Below are positions 23,953 to 32,421 of a DNA stretch of 39,198 nt, in pieces (position 1 is the first letter of the stretch; the number at the start of each line of letters is the position of its first letter). The notes below the pieces were generated by a model, which had not been told where the DNA came from, ran no database searches, and was given only the letters and a program-made list of their open reading frames with translations. Origin of the DNA: an uncultured Ruminococcus sp. (GTDB lineage Bacteria > Bacillota > Clostridia > Oscillospirales > Ruminococcaceae); contig NZ_CACWPP010000020.1 of the NCBI RefSeq assembly GCF_902762735.1, forward strand, positions 1 through 39,198, read 5' to 3'. A program made the translations under genes and the position numbers.

Positions 23953-24948
23953 ATGAGAGCTTTTAAAACTATGGTCTTTATAACTGCTTTTGCCGCTCTG
24001 CTAGGGCTTTCCTCGTGTGCAGAGAAAAAGAAGCAGGAAGAGATCGCTGTGCCGATACTGGAAGCCAAAAGCGTCCAATATAAGACCAAGACCGCTGAAA
24101 TACGCGATATTTCGCAGAAGTACGAGCAACCCGGCTTTTATGGGTATCCATATTCAAAATCGGTGAAGTTTTCTGTAAGCGGACAGATAAAGACTATTGA
24201 AGTCGAGTCGCCGTGTGAGGTCACTGAGGGTCAGCTCCTTTGCACACTTTATACGGATGATGTGCAGGAGGAGATCGAAAAGGAAGAGATCAGGCTGAAT
24301 CAGGTCAAAAGTACCATAGATACGCTTTACGAAAATGAAGCTGATGCAGACCAGATCACTATGGCACAGTATGATGTGCAGATCGAACAGATGCGATATG
24401 ACAGGCTCGTAAAAAGCCTTGAGGATTATAATGTTTACGCTCCCTGCGACGGCGAATTTACGATGGAAACGGGCAGATTTCCATATAATGTAAACAGTCG
24501 GGTCGATCGCGGCGCGACTTTTGGGCATACTATTGACAGAAGTGAGAAATATCTGTGCGTTGAAGTCTATGACAACAAACTCTCAAATGTTAATTTCGGC
24601 ACTTCTGTAAGACTGGAGCAGGGCGCACAGTCCTCGACGGGTACAGTAACCGACATCGTTTTTAACGATAACGGAGATTTCTCATCTTATACATATGTAA
24701 TAACGCCTGACAATAAAGATGAACTGCTGGATTTTGGCGATATTACGGTGGTTTTTGATATTTATTCAAGGCTTGATACGGTCGTGATACCCAAAAAGGC
24801 TGTCAAGGAGCTGGGCGGAAGGACTTTCGTTTACCTCCTTATCGACGGTGTAAAGGTCGAGCAGGATATTGAGCTTGGCATTGAAGATAACAATGACGTT
24901 GAAGTGGTCTCGGGGCTGAGCGGCGGCGAAGAGCTGATAATGAACTGA
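23953..24948 (+). CDS. HlyD/MFP-type periplasmic-adaptor-like lipoprotein, orphan (331 aa)
   Basis: The ATG at 23953 has AAAGGA upstream; the longer frame from 23788 reads through the MITE. A signal peptide ends in lipobox GLSS-C22. Then come the first barrel-sandwich half (~70-100), a short coiled-coil hairpin (~105-150), the second half (VYAPCDGEFTME) and beta-barrel domains, the order of membrane-fusion adaptors of MacA/HlyD type. In Gram-positives these work with an ABC ATPase and a FtsX-like permease, but neither gene follows here. It may serve a transporter encoded elsewhere. Whether the MITE just upstream alters its expression is unknown. Confidence 0.8.
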   Translation: MRAFKTMVFITAFAALLGLSSCAEKKKQEEIAVPILEAKSVQYKTKTAEIRDISQKYEQPGFYGYPYSKSVKFSVSGQIKTIEVESPCEVTEGQLLCTLYTDDVQEEIEKEEIRLNQVKSTIDTLYENEADADQITMAQYDVQIEQMRYDRLVKSLEDYNVYAPCDGEFTMETGRFPYNVNSRVDRGATFGHTIDRSEKYLCVEVYDNKLSNVNFGTSVRLEQGAQSSTGTVTDIVFNDNGDFSSYTYVITPDNKDELLDFGDITVVFDIYSRLDTVVIPKKAVKELGGRTFVYLLIDGVKVEQDIELGIEDNNDVEVVSGLSGGEELIMN

Positions 24949-25140
24949 TACAGAAATATTTTTTATGACTAGCCCTTTAGCACACCACCGCAGGCGTGGG
25001 GAAAGATAACCGCCATATTCAATTCCCGATATAACATCGTTTTTTTGGGTGTGTCAGCGGGATAACCATAATATTTTTTGATAATTCTGTATGACAATTC
25101 TGATTATGGTTATGCAAATATACGAAATTTTAAAAAGCGC
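24949..25140. other. Non-coding gap with an 11-bp inverted repeat
   Basis: No gene. ATAACCATAAT (25062-25072) and ATTATGGTTAT (25103-25113) are exact reverse complements 30 bases apart, so they could fold into a long AT-rich hairpin or bind a dimeric regulator. CCCTTTAGCACACC (24971-24984) is the reverse complement of GGTGTGCTAAAGGG at 16,860. Confidence 0.5.
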
Positions 25141-25169
25141 TTGATTTTTGGGACGAATTGGTGTAAAAT
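25141..25169 (+). promoter_or_regulatory. Promoter of the membrane protein gene
   Basis: TTGATT (25141-25146), 17 bases, TAAAAT (25164-25169). Confidence 0.65.
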
Positions 25170-25253
25170 AATATTATATGGTGCTTGTGTTTATATAGAG
25201 AATCACAGCACCTTATTGACTGCAAAACGATGGCTGGGAGGAATTTTGGTAAA

Positions 25254-26108
25254 ATGAAGGAATTTTTATCAAACATCTGGGTCAAAAGAGCAGTCGGTGT
25301 GTTCAATTTGGTCTACTTTGCTGTAATTGGATTGCTGACATTTGCTACTTTTTTGTATGACCTTGAATTTACTGAAGGACAGGAACAGTCCTTCTTTACG
25401 ATCTATGTTGCCGCAAGTGTTATCTTCCTTGTGCTGATGATCTATTCGCGCGATGTAATGGTAACAAAGATAATAAGCGTGCTGCTTCTGCTGGTGGTAT
25501 TCTGTTTACTGCTGTTTAACATGTATAACTGGATACTGGTCATTCCGCCGCTGGTGGTCGCACTTATAATGTTTTTTGTGGCAGGTACGCATGAAACTGT
25601 CAAGGTGGTCATGGGTACTATCTATCTTCTGATGTATGTACTCGGTCTGGTCGCATATTTCGTTTTCAACCTGCTGTTCGGCGGCACATCTACCCTTACC
25701 GAGCTTAATGCTAATATGGACAGAGACAGCGAAGTTTTCAGGACATACGCGGCTCAGTATACTAAGATATGCGATGTTACGAGAGATAATAATGTACTTT
25801 CTCCCAACGGTGAATACAGGATCGTCCTTTATGATGTACAGAACAGTGATAAGGGCGGTGTGAATATCTGCGTTGTTCCCAACGGTCAGGACGTTACACT
25901 GAGGTTCTTTACACTGAAACAGAAGGGTATCAAAAAGACCATATCCAACAAGGGCATAAGAGGTACAGTTCCCGATGTGGGCTGGACTAAGGAAGATGAT
26001 GGAACGCTGGTAGTGCTTTACAGACTTTCACCTGAATCTGAATTGAAGAAAACTTCGGTTACAGTAATGCCTGACAAGCAGTATCTGGAATTCCTTGGTA
26101 TTTCATAA
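25254..26108 (+). CDS. Membrane protein with soluble C-terminal domain, unknown (284 aa)
   Basis: The ATG at 25254 is taken, with GGGAGG upstream at slightly long spacing; ATG 25230 is an alternative. About five hydrophobic helices fill residues ~10-145. The C-terminal ~140 residues are soluble and beta-rich, without cysteines or an evident active site (SPNGEYRIVLYDVQNSDKGG is the most regular part). The layout, helices then a sandwich-like domain, suggests a sensor or secretion-accessory protein, but I do not recognise a family. It has its own promoter and terminator. Confidence 0.7.
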   Translation: MKEFLSNIWVKRAVGVFNLVYFAVIGLLTFATFLYDLEFTEGQEQSFFTIYVAASVIFLVLMIYSRDVMVTKIISVLLLLVVFCLLLFNMYNWILVIPPLVVALIMFFVAGTHETVKVVMGTIYLLMYVLGLVAYFVFNLLFGGTSTLTELNANMDRDSEVFRTYAAQYTKICDVTRDNNVLSPNGEYRIVLYDVQNSDKGGVNICVVPNGQDVTLRFFTLKQKGIKKTISNKGIRGTVPDVGWTKEDDGTLVVLYRLSPESELKKTSVTVMPDKQYLEFLGIS

Positions 26109-26115
26109 AAACATA

Positions 26116-26146
26116 TGCGGTGCAGTTTTTCTGCGCCGCATTTTTT
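26116..26146 (+). terminator. Terminator after the membrane protein
   Basis: TGCGG-T-GCAG (26116-26125) pairs with CTGC-G-CCGCA (26131-26140), then six T's. Confidence 0.9.
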
Positions 26147-26184
26147 GTCAAACATCAAACGAACTGCATAGTATGATACTGAAC

Positions 26185-26230
26185 TTACAGCGATACGCCT
26201 TAAAATTCAGTCACAAATGGATCGCTGTAA
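26185..26230. repeat. Short palindromic repeat related to 14,453-14,544
   Basis: TTACAGCGAT (26185-26194) and ATCGCTGTAA (26221-26230) are perfect inverted ends of a 46-bp unit. The ZIP transporter's ribosome site follows 3 bases later. Confidence 0.6.
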
Positions 26231-26247
26231 AAGAAAGGAAGAATACT

Positions 26248-27033
26248 ATGATCGGTTTGATATGGACTGCCTGCGGAACAGGCTTTACATTTCTTATGAC
26301 GGCACTTGGCGCGGCAGTGGTGCTTTTCATGCTGAGTGATGATTTCAGTGACAAGACCAGACGGGCTTTTCTCGGCTTTGCGGCAGGCGTGATGATAGCG
26401 GCTTCTGTATGGAGTTTGCTGATACCTGCGATAGATGAAGCCGAAAAGCTGGGCAAAAAAGGCTGGATACCCGCAGCAGGCGGATTTGCGTGCGGTGTGG
26501 CTTTTCTGATGCTGCTCGATAAACTTCTGCCGTTTTTTCACCCCGAACCTGACCGCGCTGAGGGTGTCAGCAGAGGACTCAGGCACACGGCTATGCTTGT
26601 GTTTGCAATAACACTGCACAATATTCCCGAAGGTATGGCTGTCGGTCTTGCATTTGCAGTGGCGGCTAATAATGGCGACCCTGCTATGTTTGCCGCAGCA
26701 GTTGCGCTTGCCGTTGGCATGGGCATACAGAATTTTCCTGAGGGCGCTGCGATCTCTATACCTCTCAGACAGCACGGAATGGGACGTTTCAAGGCGTTCC
26801 TCTGCGGCGCGGCATCGGGTATCGTTGAACCTGTATTTGGTCTGCTGACGGTGCTTGTGGCAGGCACGGTGGAAGCTATTTTGCCGTGGATGCTTGCTTT
26901 CGCCGCAGGCGCGATGCTTTACGTTGTCGCTGATGAACTTATCCCCGAAGCACACCTTGAAAACTCACGGACGGGTACTATCAGTGTGATGATAGGGTTT
27001 ATGCTGATGATGACCCTTGATGTTGCTCTTTGA
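26248..27033 (+). CDS. ZIP-family divalent metal transporter (261 aa)
   Basis: The ATG at 26248 has AAAGGAAG upstream. Eight hydrophobic helices; helix 4 carries H124-N-I-P-E128-G and helix 5 carries N162-F-P-E165-G, the metal-binding pair of ZIP/ZupT proteins. The loop between helices 3 and 4 (HPEPDRAEG) is short with one His. It probably imports zinc, iron or manganese. The presence of E128 and N162 in these positions fits the bacterial ZupT-like branch. The palindromic repeat occupying its leader may influence its mRNA. Confidence 0.9.
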   Translation: MIGLIWTACGTGFTFLMTALGAAVVLFMLSDDFSDKTRRAFLGFAAGVMIAASVWSLLIPAIDEAEKLGKKGWIPAAGGFACGVAFLMLLDKLLPFFHPEPDRAEGVSRGLRHTAMLVFAITLHNIPEGMAVGLAFAVAANNGDPAMFAAAVALAVGMGIQNFPEGAAISIPLRQHGMGRFKAFLCGAASGIVEPVFGLLTVLVAGTVEAILPWMLAFAAGAMLYVVADELIPEAHLENSRTGTISVMIGFMLMMTLDVAL

Positions 27034-27051
27034 ACTCAGGAAGTCTCTTTT

Positions 27052-27150
27052 CTCCCAATTTTGATGTGTATTGCTGATGATACAAAATGGCTGTTCTTTC
27101 GTATTGTTCCCCCGCCTTCGGAGTGGGAACGATACACAGCCAAATTGGGA
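27052..27150 (-). repeat. MITE-like repeat, complete copy (99 bp, inverted)
   Basis: Nearly identical to the 23,835 copy in reverse orientation, with the central hairpin one base shorter. Flanks GTCTCTTTT (27043-27051) and TCCTCTTTT (27151-27159) agree at 7 of 9 positions, consistent with an aged 9-bp duplication. Confidence 0.85.
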
Positions 27151-27222
27151 TCCTCTTTTTGGAGACTGCCTGATGCTTTGTTACGGAAATGTTGTTAAAG
27201 GGTAAAAATTCACTGCGCTGTA

Positions 27223-27251
27223 TTGACGGGGGAGCGGGCGTGTGGTATAAT
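27223..27251 (+). promoter_or_regulatory. Promoter of the queuosine operon
   Basis: TTGACG (27223-27228), 17 bases, TATAAT (27246-27251). Confidence 0.88.
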
Positions 27252-27254
27252 ATA

Positions 27255-27380
27255 GTTTGACAGTTCGTTTGCGCCATCCTGTCATTAAACAAAACCAGGG
27301 CATATATGAGATATTTTTGGCAGACTTTCGGGTCATGCTGTTCTTTTGATGCGCCTGTTATTACAGACGCATTTTTTGTT
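27255..27380 (+). promoter_or_regulatory. preQ1-type riboswitch leader with terminator
   Basis: About 135 bases separate the -10 from queD. The middle has CCTG-TCATTAAACAAAAC-CAGG (27289-27310 region), an A-rich loop closed by short stems as in preQ1 pseudoknots. The end is a clear terminator: TGCGCCTGT (27350-27358) with ACAGACGCA (27363-27371), then six T's, with the ribosome site only after it. Control of a complete preQ1 operon by its product is well established in Firmicutes. The class (possibly III, described in Ruminococcaceae) cannot be fixed without a covariance model. Confidence 0.65.
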
Positions 27381-27395
27381 TTCGGAGGGAGTTAA

Positions 27396-27818
27396 ATGTA
27401 CAGATTAAAAACATCAGCGACGTTTGACAGCGCACATTTTCTGGCGGGATATGATGGGAAATGTGCCAATATACACGGTCATTGTTGGCGTATCGAGGCT
27501 GAATTTTCAGGCGGAAAGCTCACTGCCGACGGACAGGAGAGAGGTATGCTGATGGATTTTTCGGTCATAAAAAAAGCAGTGCGCGGCTTGGCAGACAGCT
27601 TTGACCATACGTTTATTTTTGAAGAGGGTTCTTTAAAGGAAACGACCTTGCGGGCGCTTAAAGAAGAGGGATTCAGCCTTACACCCGTGCCTTTCAGACC
27701 GACAGCCGAAAACTTTGCAAAGTGCTTTTTTGAAATGCTGGCAGATGACGGTCTGCCCGTTACAGTGGTAAGGGTCTATGAAACGCAGGATAACTGTGCT
27801 GAGTTTGAGGTGGATTGA
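27396..27818 (+). CDS. queD: QueD, 6-carboxy-tetrahydropterin synthase (140 aa)
   Basis: Second step of queuosine precursor synthesis: converts dihydroneopterin triphosphate to 6-carboxytetrahydropterin. H14, H27 and H29 (FDSAHF, NIHGH) bind zinc, C23 is the catalytic cysteine, and DHTF and PTAENFA supply the remaining active-site residues. GGAGGG precedes the ATG. First gene of the operon; its TGA overlaps the queE ATG by one base. Confidence 0.95.
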   Translation: MYRLKTSATFDSAHFLAGYDGKCANIHGHCWRIEAEFSGGKLTADGQERGMLMDFSVIKKAVRGLADSFDHTFIFEEGSLKETTLRALKEEGFSLTPVPFRPTAENFAKCFFEMLADDGLPVTVVRVYETQDNCAEFEVD

Positions 27819-28486
27819 TGGAGAGCAAATTCAGTTTGGCTGAACATTTCATCAGCATAAACGGCGAAGGTCAGCGGGCAGGAGAGCTGGCGCTTTTTCT
27901 GCGTTTTACAGGCTGCAATCTGAGATGTGCATGGTGCGATACTCTGTGGGCTGTTGACTATGATGCTCCGCATGAAGATGTCAGCCTTGATGAACTTCTC
28001 GGCATAGCACGGCAGGCTTACGGACAGGGCGTGAAGAACGTTACGCTGACAGGCGGCGAGCCGCTCCTGCAAAAAGATATTGCGGGGCTTATCAAAGAAC
28101 TTTTGAATATCGGGCTGAGGGTCGAGATAGAGACAAACGGTGCTGTTGATATTTCACCTTTTATTTGTGACGGCAGACCTGTTTTTACTATGGACTACAA
28201 ACTGCCGTCAAGCGGCATGGAAAAGACTATGATGACAGCTAATCTTGCGCTTCTGACAGAAAGTGATACGCTGAAATTTGTATGCGCCTCCCATAAAGAC
28301 CTTGACAGGGCTTATGAGATAATACAAGAATATGCTCCCGTATGCAGGGTCTATCTCAGCCCTGTGTTCGGTAATATTGAACCTGCTGAAATGGTGGAGT
28401 TTATGAAAGATAAACAGCTTGGCGAAGTAAGACTGCAATTGCAGCTGCACAAGTTTATCTGGGATCCGCAGAAGAGAGGAGTCTGA
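27818..28486 (+). CDS. queE: QueE, 7-carboxy-7-deazaguanine synthase (222 aa)
   Basis: Radical-SAM enzyme making CDG from 6-carboxytetrahydropterin. The cluster motif is C33-NLR-C37-AW-C40; LTGGEPLLQ is the SAM-binding glycine motif and EGQRAG, near the N-terminus, binds substrate. The ATG at 27818 overlaps the queD stop (the TTG at 27815 also opens the frame but is unlikely). It is followed at 3 bases by folE. Length is usual. Confidence 0.95.
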   Translation: MESKFSLAEHFISINGEGQRAGELALFLRFTGCNLRCAWCDTLWAVDYDAPHEDVSLDELLGIARQAYGQGVKNVTLTGGEPLLQKDIAGLIKELLNIGLRVEIETNGAVDISPFICDGRPVFTMDYKLPSSGMEKTMMTANLALLTESDTLKFVCASHKDLDRAYEIIQEYAPVCRVYLSPVFGNIEPAEMVEFMKDKQLGEVRLQLQLHKFIWDPQKRGV

Positions 28487-28489
28487 CTG

Positions 28490-29050
28490 ATGGACAGAGA
28501 AAAGATCGAATATCATATCAGAGGTCTGCTGGAAGCGATCGGTGAAGACCCTCAGCGGGAAGGTCTGCGCGAGACTCCCGAAAGGGTGGCGCGTATGCTG
28601 GAAGAAGTGCTTGAGGGCGTTAACTACTCAAACCATGAGATAGCACAAATGTTCTCTAAAACTTTTACAGCGGAGGAGAACAGTGCTGATGAAGCTGTGG
28701 TAATGAAAAATATAACAGTGTTCAGTTATTGTGAACATCATATGGCACTTATGTATGACATGACCGTTAATGTGGGGTATATCCCGCATGGCAGAGTGCT
28801 TGGGCTGAGCAAGATAGCAAGGATCTGCGATATGGCAGCTAAAAGGCTCCAGCTTCAGGAAAGGCTGGGCAGAGACATAGCCGAGATAATATCGGAAGCG
28901 GCGGGTACACCCGATGTGGGGGTGAAAATAGTCGGCTCACACAGCTGTATGACAGCACGCGGCATAAACAACGTTTCCGCAAGGACCGAAACAAGGACGT
29001 ATCTCGGGCAGTTCAAAGAACGTCAGGAGCTTAAAGATCTTTTGACCTGA
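28490..29050 (+). CDS. folE: GTP cyclohydrolase I feeding the queuosine pathway (186 aa)
   Basis: Converts GTP to dihydroneopterin triphosphate, the entry substrate for QueD (and for folate). Zinc ligands C81, H84 (SYCEHH) and C153 (HSCMTARG) are present, as is the helical N-terminus with ETPERVARM. Its place between queE and queC shows a dedicated copy for preQ1 synthesis. A zinc-independent FolE2 type is excluded by these cysteines. Confidence 0.95.
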   Translation: MDREKIEYHIRGLLEAIGEDPQREGLRETPERVARMLEEVLEGVNYSNHEIAQMFSKTFTAEENSADEAVVMKNITVFSYCEHHMALMYDMTVNVGYIPHGRVLGLSKIARICDMAAKRLQLQERLGRDIAEIISEAAGTPDVGVKIVGSHSCMTARGINNVSARTETRTYLGQFKERQELKDLLT

Positions 29051-29061
29051 GGGGGATAATT

Positions 29062-29748
29062 ATGAAAGCATTGGTATTGTTCAGCGGCGGACTTGACAGC
29101 AGTACTTGTCTGGCGCTGGCTGTTGAAAAATATGGCGCTGAAAACGTGCTGGCTCTGTCAATATACTATGGACAGAAGCATGACAAGGAGATCAGTTCAT
29201 CTGAACGTGTGGCGATGCACTATGGCGTAAAACATCAGAAGCTCGATCTGGCAAAGATATTTGAAGGCTCTGACTGCACTCTCCTGAAAGGTGCTGACGG
29301 CGATATTCCGAAAGAAAGCTATGCAGAACAGCTGGCTGAGAGTGATGGTAAGCCTGTTTCGACTTACGTGCCTTTCAGAAACGGTCTCTTCCTGTCGTCT
29401 GCGGCAAGCATAGCACTTTCACACGGCTGTGAGGTCATATATTACGGCGCTCATAGTGATGATGCGGCAGGTAACGCTTATCCCGACTGTTCAGAAAAAT
29501 TTAACCGTGCCATGAATGAGGCTGTCTTTCTTGGCAGCGGCGAACAGCTCAGGATAGAAGCGCCTTTCGTTTCACTGACTAAAGCTGACGTTGTAAAAAA
29601 AGGCACAGAACTTGGCGTGCCTTTTGAACTGACATGGAGCTGCTATGAGGGCGGAGACAAGCCCTGCGGCGTTTGCGGCACCTGCCGTGACAGGATAGCG
29701 GCGTTTAAGGCGAACGGTCTGACTGACCCGCTGATGAAAGGAGAATGA
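29062..29748 (+). CDS. queC: QueC, 7-cyano-7-deazaguanine synthase (228 aa)
   Basis: ATP-dependent amidation and dehydration of CDG to preQ0. The PP-loop SGGLDSS is at 8-14, and the C-terminal zinc motif CYEGG..CGVCGTC is complete. AGGGGG precedes the ATG. ATGA overlap with queF (29745-29748) indicates coupled translation. Confidence 0.95.
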   Translation: MKALVLFSGGLDSSTCLALAVEKYGAENVLALSIYYGQKHDKEISSSERVAMHYGVKHQKLDLAKIFEGSDCTLLKGADGDIPKESYAEQLAESDGKPVSTYVPFRNGLFLSSAASIALSHGCEVIYYGAHSDDAAGNAYPDCSEKFNRAMNEAVFLGSGEQLRIEAPFVSLTKADVVKKGTELGVPFELTWSCYEGGDKPCGVCGTCRDRIAAFKANGLTDPLMKGE

Positions 29749-30248
29749 ATGTGACAGGCAGAAAAGATGATGAAAAGGGAAGCATATCTTTGCTCGGTAA
29801 GGCAGGCACAAAGTACAGCAAGGACTACTCGCCCGAAGTATTGGAAACTTTCCCCAACAAACACCCGAACAGAGATTATTTTGTGAAGTTCAATTGTCCT
29901 GAATTCACTTCGCTTTGTCCAATAACGGGACAGCCTGATTTTGCAACGATCTATATATCTTACGTGCCCGATGTTAAGATGGTCGAGAGCAAATCGCTTA
30001 AACTGTATCTGTTCAGCTTCCGTGACCACGGTGATTTCCACGAGGACTGTGTAAACATAATAATGAATGATCTTATAAAGCTGATGGAACCCCGTTATAT
30101 CGAGGTCTGGGGCAAGTTCCTGCCGCGCGGCGGAATATCTATCGACCCATACTGCAATTATGGCAGACCCGGTACTAAATGGGAAAATGTCGCATGGGAA
30201 AGACTTACTCACCACGACCTTTACCCCGAAACTGTCAATAACAGATGA
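29745..30248 (+). CDS. queF: QueF, preQ0 reductase (167 aa)
   Basis: NADPH-dependent reduction of the nitrile of preQ0 to the amine preQ1, the last step before Tgt inserts it into tRNA. Catalytic C58 in [11 protein letters not shown], the [10 protein letters not shown] helix, and [12 protein letters not shown] are all typical of the short (type I) QueF. This gene ends the operon: enzymes for GTP to preQ1 are all present, while Tgt and the later QueA/QueG are not in the window. Confidence 0.95.
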   Translation: MNVTGRKDDEKGSISLLGKAGTKYSKDYSPEVLETFPNKHPNRDYFVKFNCPEFTSLCPITGQPDFATIYISYVPDVKMVESKSLKLYLFSFRDHGDFHEDCVNIIMNDLIKLMEPRYIEVWGKFLPRGGISIDPYCNYGRPGTKWENVAWERLTHHDLYPETVNNR

Positions 30249-30320
30249 TAAAACAAAGTACTTCTGTACGGTCAGCTTTAATAATTTGGTTATGAATATC
30301 ATTATCAGTCTGCCGCAGGG

Positions 30321-30896
30321 TCATATCCCGATGACAAACACCGTCTGCCTGAAGCCGCAGCGACGCTTTTTCAGCAGCTTCATTCCTGCCCTCTCGATCT
30401 CTCTTGTGATCGTTTCATCGCTGTACATAGCCGTTCCCGCAGACTTGTGAACAGAGTCTGCATACATTGAATTGTACGCCAGGATAAGCCTGCCTCTCGG
30501 CTTGGTGATGCGTCTGATCTCCGCTAAGACCTTCTGTGAGTCCTGCCAGAAATAGCAGGTGTCGGTAGTTATCACAGCATCAAAGCTGCCGTCTTGAAAA
30601 TCTGTTTTTGCACAGTCGCAGAGGGACAGCTTTGCCTTTCTGGTCAGCCGTTTCATTGCTGTATTCAGCATATCCTCCGAAATGTCAATGCCGAAAAGCT
30701 CCGCACCTGAATAACTTCGGCTTATCATTTCAAGCTGCGAGCCTGTTCCGAAGCCTATCTCCAGAATACGCTGCACACCGCCCAGCTCCTGCAGGACAGC
30801 CCTGTGCATCTTTCTGTTTGAGACTGTCATAATCCTGCCCAGAGCCCTGCCGAAAGCCCCTGTGGGCTTGCCGAATTGTGAGATAAATCTATTCAT
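30321..30896 (-). CDS. Class I SAM-dependent methyltransferase (191 aa)
   Basis: SAM-binding motif I ILEIGFGTG (44-52), acidic loop GIDIS (motif II), DAVITTDTCYFW (motif IV region) and RITKPRGRLIL (post-motif). These are the Methyltransf_11/25 features shared by small-molecule methyltransferases. The ~30-residue N-terminal helix is typical of UbiE-like members; the C-terminus is short, so the substrate lid is small. Substrate unknown. It is the last gene of a - strand operon, 4 bases after an ATC-hydrolase-family gene. Queue genes converge on it with ~70 bases between. Confidence 0.82.
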   Translation of the reverse strand: MNRFISQFGKPTGAFGRALGRIMTVSNRKMHRAVLQELGGVQRILEIGFGTGSQLEMISRSYSGAELFGIDISEDMLNTAMKRLTRKAKLSLCDCAKTDFQDGSFDAVITTDTCYFWQDSQKVLAEIRRITKPRGRLILAYNSMYADSVHKSAGTAMYSDETITREIERAGMKLLKKRRCGFRQTVFVIGI

Positions 30897-30900
30897 TTTA

Positions 30901-31167
30901 TCACGTCCTGTTTTTCAGACTGTACCTGAAATCGCACATATCTCCGCCCTCGGCAAGGGTCTTGGTGCGTACAAGGTCAGCTCCCATCATATCCGCTATG
31001 ATGTGGTCGAGCCTGCACATATATTTAGCCAGCGCGGGGCAGCCCTCGTCCTTGCATAGCTTGCAGATGCCGCATTCGGTATAGTTGTAGCCCAGGTCAT
31101 ACTCCGAACATTTCGGCAGAACCTCCACCGCCCAGTTGTTTTCGTTTTTCACACTGCTGTTCCTCAT
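30901..31167 (-). CDS. Short ATC-hydrolase-family protein, C-terminal half only (88 aa)
   Basis: Start ATG 31167 overlaps the upstream stop as ATGA, and GGGAG lies before it. The protein matches the C-terminal half of the L-2-amino-thiazoline-4-carboxylate hydrolase family: a cysteine-rich segment CGICKLCKDEGCPALAKYMC, then MMGADLVRTKTLAEGGD and CDFRY. The next gene upstream shows the same end pattern (TKSVAEGDECCDYR) in a full-length form. Either it is a remnant of a second copy or a naturally short subunit; the clean coupling favours a translated protein. Confidence 0.65.
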   Translation of the reverse strand: MRNSSVKNENNWAVEVLPKCSEYDLGYNYTECGICKLCKDEGCPALAKYMCRLDHIIADMMGADLVRTKTLAEGGDMCDFRYSLKNRT

Positions 31168-31772
31168 TTTTTCTCCCTGTCCCACCACAGGCGGTAGTCG
31201 CAGCACTCGTCACCCTCTGCCACCGACTTGGTGCGGCGGTACTGAATGTGCCGAAAGCCCGTCATATAGACCTTATCCATAGCGCATATCGTCTGACAGA
31301 CTTCGGGCATTCCGATCCTCTTTGCCAGCTCGTGGATAGGGCAGCTAAGGACATCGACCTGCGAGGCGGTCTTTGTCACCGCAAGTCCCTGCCTTGTGTA
31401 GCCCAGCTTTTCGCTGCTCATGTAATCGCTTATGCTGCCGATATTTTTCCAGATAATGTACGGAGCCCACGGCAGCATAGTGATAGTATGTATCAGCTTT
31501 CTCATGCGCTCACCGGTCTTTGTGCCGTAATTCCTGAGCATATCCATAGCAGGAAAACACGGCTGCCGCTTACGCAGCGCAAGATATACCGCAGCCGCAG
31601 GGAACAGCATATCTGCGTTGCCGTATTTATCATCGGCGGAGTATTTTTCATAAAGGTGCCTGTTCACACGCTCGGCAAGCGCCCATATCCTGTGCGCCTC
31701 GTCATGGCCGAACCGAGTTTCAAGGTCTTTGTAAAGCCCCTTGTAAATAATTGAACTGCTGATAGTTTTCAT
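31164..31772 (-). CDS. ATC-hydrolase-family protein (202 aa)
   Basis: Resembles the L-2-amino-thiazoline-4-carboxylic acid hydrolase family: a helical N-terminal half and a C-terminal half with VDVLSCPIHELAKRIG, CQTICAMDKVYM, and the end signature TKSVAEGDECCDYRLWW. Known members open the thiazoline ring of ATC to S-carbamoyl-cysteine. In gut Firmicutes the substrate is untested. GGAGGGG precedes the ATG. Coupled to the short paralogue downstream. Nearby ABC exporter-type and FecE-like genes suggest a link to iron or siderophore metabolism. Confidence 0.7.
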   Translation of the reverse strand: MKTISSSIIYKGLYKDLETRFGHDEAHRIWALAERVNRHLYEKYSADDKYGNADMLFPAAAVYLALRKRQPCFPAMDMLRNYGTKTGERMRKLIHTITMLPWAPYIIWKNIGSISDYMSSEKLGYTRQGLAVTKTASQVDVLSCPIHELAKRIGMPEVCQTICAMDKVYMTGFRHIQYRRTKSVAEGDECCDYRLWWDREKK

Positions 31773-31842
31773 ATTTCCCCTCCTGTGGACTACACAGCCG
31801 ACTTTTCATCGACCGACACTATCCACTTGCAGATGGTGTCCA

Positions 31843-32343
31843 TCACTTGCCATTCTTTTTTGTCAGCAGATGCGACTGCACAGCGCAGAATATAGGGTAA
31901 AGCAGCAATCTTGCCGCCTGCTGCCTGTTGTTCCAGCCTCTGTTATGCCAGCCTGCACAGTCCTTGGTCTCGGGGTAAAAGCGCTGATACCAGCCGCTGG
32001 TCATACACAGGAACTGGTCGAGAACGATGATGTCAAAGGCCTTTTCCACATACAGAAATGCCGCCAGCCGTTTGAAGGCTTCTCCAAAGCTGAGATCTTC
32101 CCGCCTGATCTCATCAGCGTTTTTCTTCATGCAGCGGATAAAACACCCTAAGAATAGCAGTGTGAGGATATGCCCGAGCATCTGCCTTTTCTTTGAGGGT
32201 GCAGGGTGATCTTTTCCGGCTTCGTATATGTCCTTCGGGAGAAATCTCAGTACCAGCTTCGGCGGTGCAAGGCACGGCAGAACAATCACGAGCAGAGACA
32301 TCATTACGCTGACCATGAGCGAACGTTTTACTGTTTGTTTCAT
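31843..32343 (-). CDS. Membrane protein, first gene of the - strand operon (166 aa)
   Basis: The ATG at 32343 is preferred over 32361 because AAGGA lies close before it. One hydrophobic helix (~9-28) and a second (~55-75) surround a basic loop; further hydrophobic patches occur near residue 100 and 150. There are several Cys and Trp residues but no motif I recognise. A strong promoter lies ~100 bases upstream. Likely co-transcribed with the two ATC-hydrolase-family genes and the methyltransferase. Confidence 0.65.
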   Translation of the reverse strand: MKQTVKRSLMVSVMMSLLVIVLPCLAPPKLVLRFLPKDIYEAGKDHPAPSKKRQMLGHILTLLFLGCFIRCMKKNADEIRREDLSFGEAFKRLAAFLYVEKAFDIIVLDQFLCMTSGWYQRFYPETKDCAGWHNRGWNNRQQAARLLLYPIFCAVQSHLLTKKNGK

Positions 32344-32421
32344 TTCTTCCTTAACCTCCATATCACAGCTGTCGGATCAGCAGTTCACCAAGCTCTGACT
32401 GGCAACGCATACATTTTGATA

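Noticed and set aside
23784-23966. Short frame sharing a peptide with one at 26,999-27,292 (-)
   Set aside because: The shared peptide is only the translated MITE-like repeat, not a protein family.
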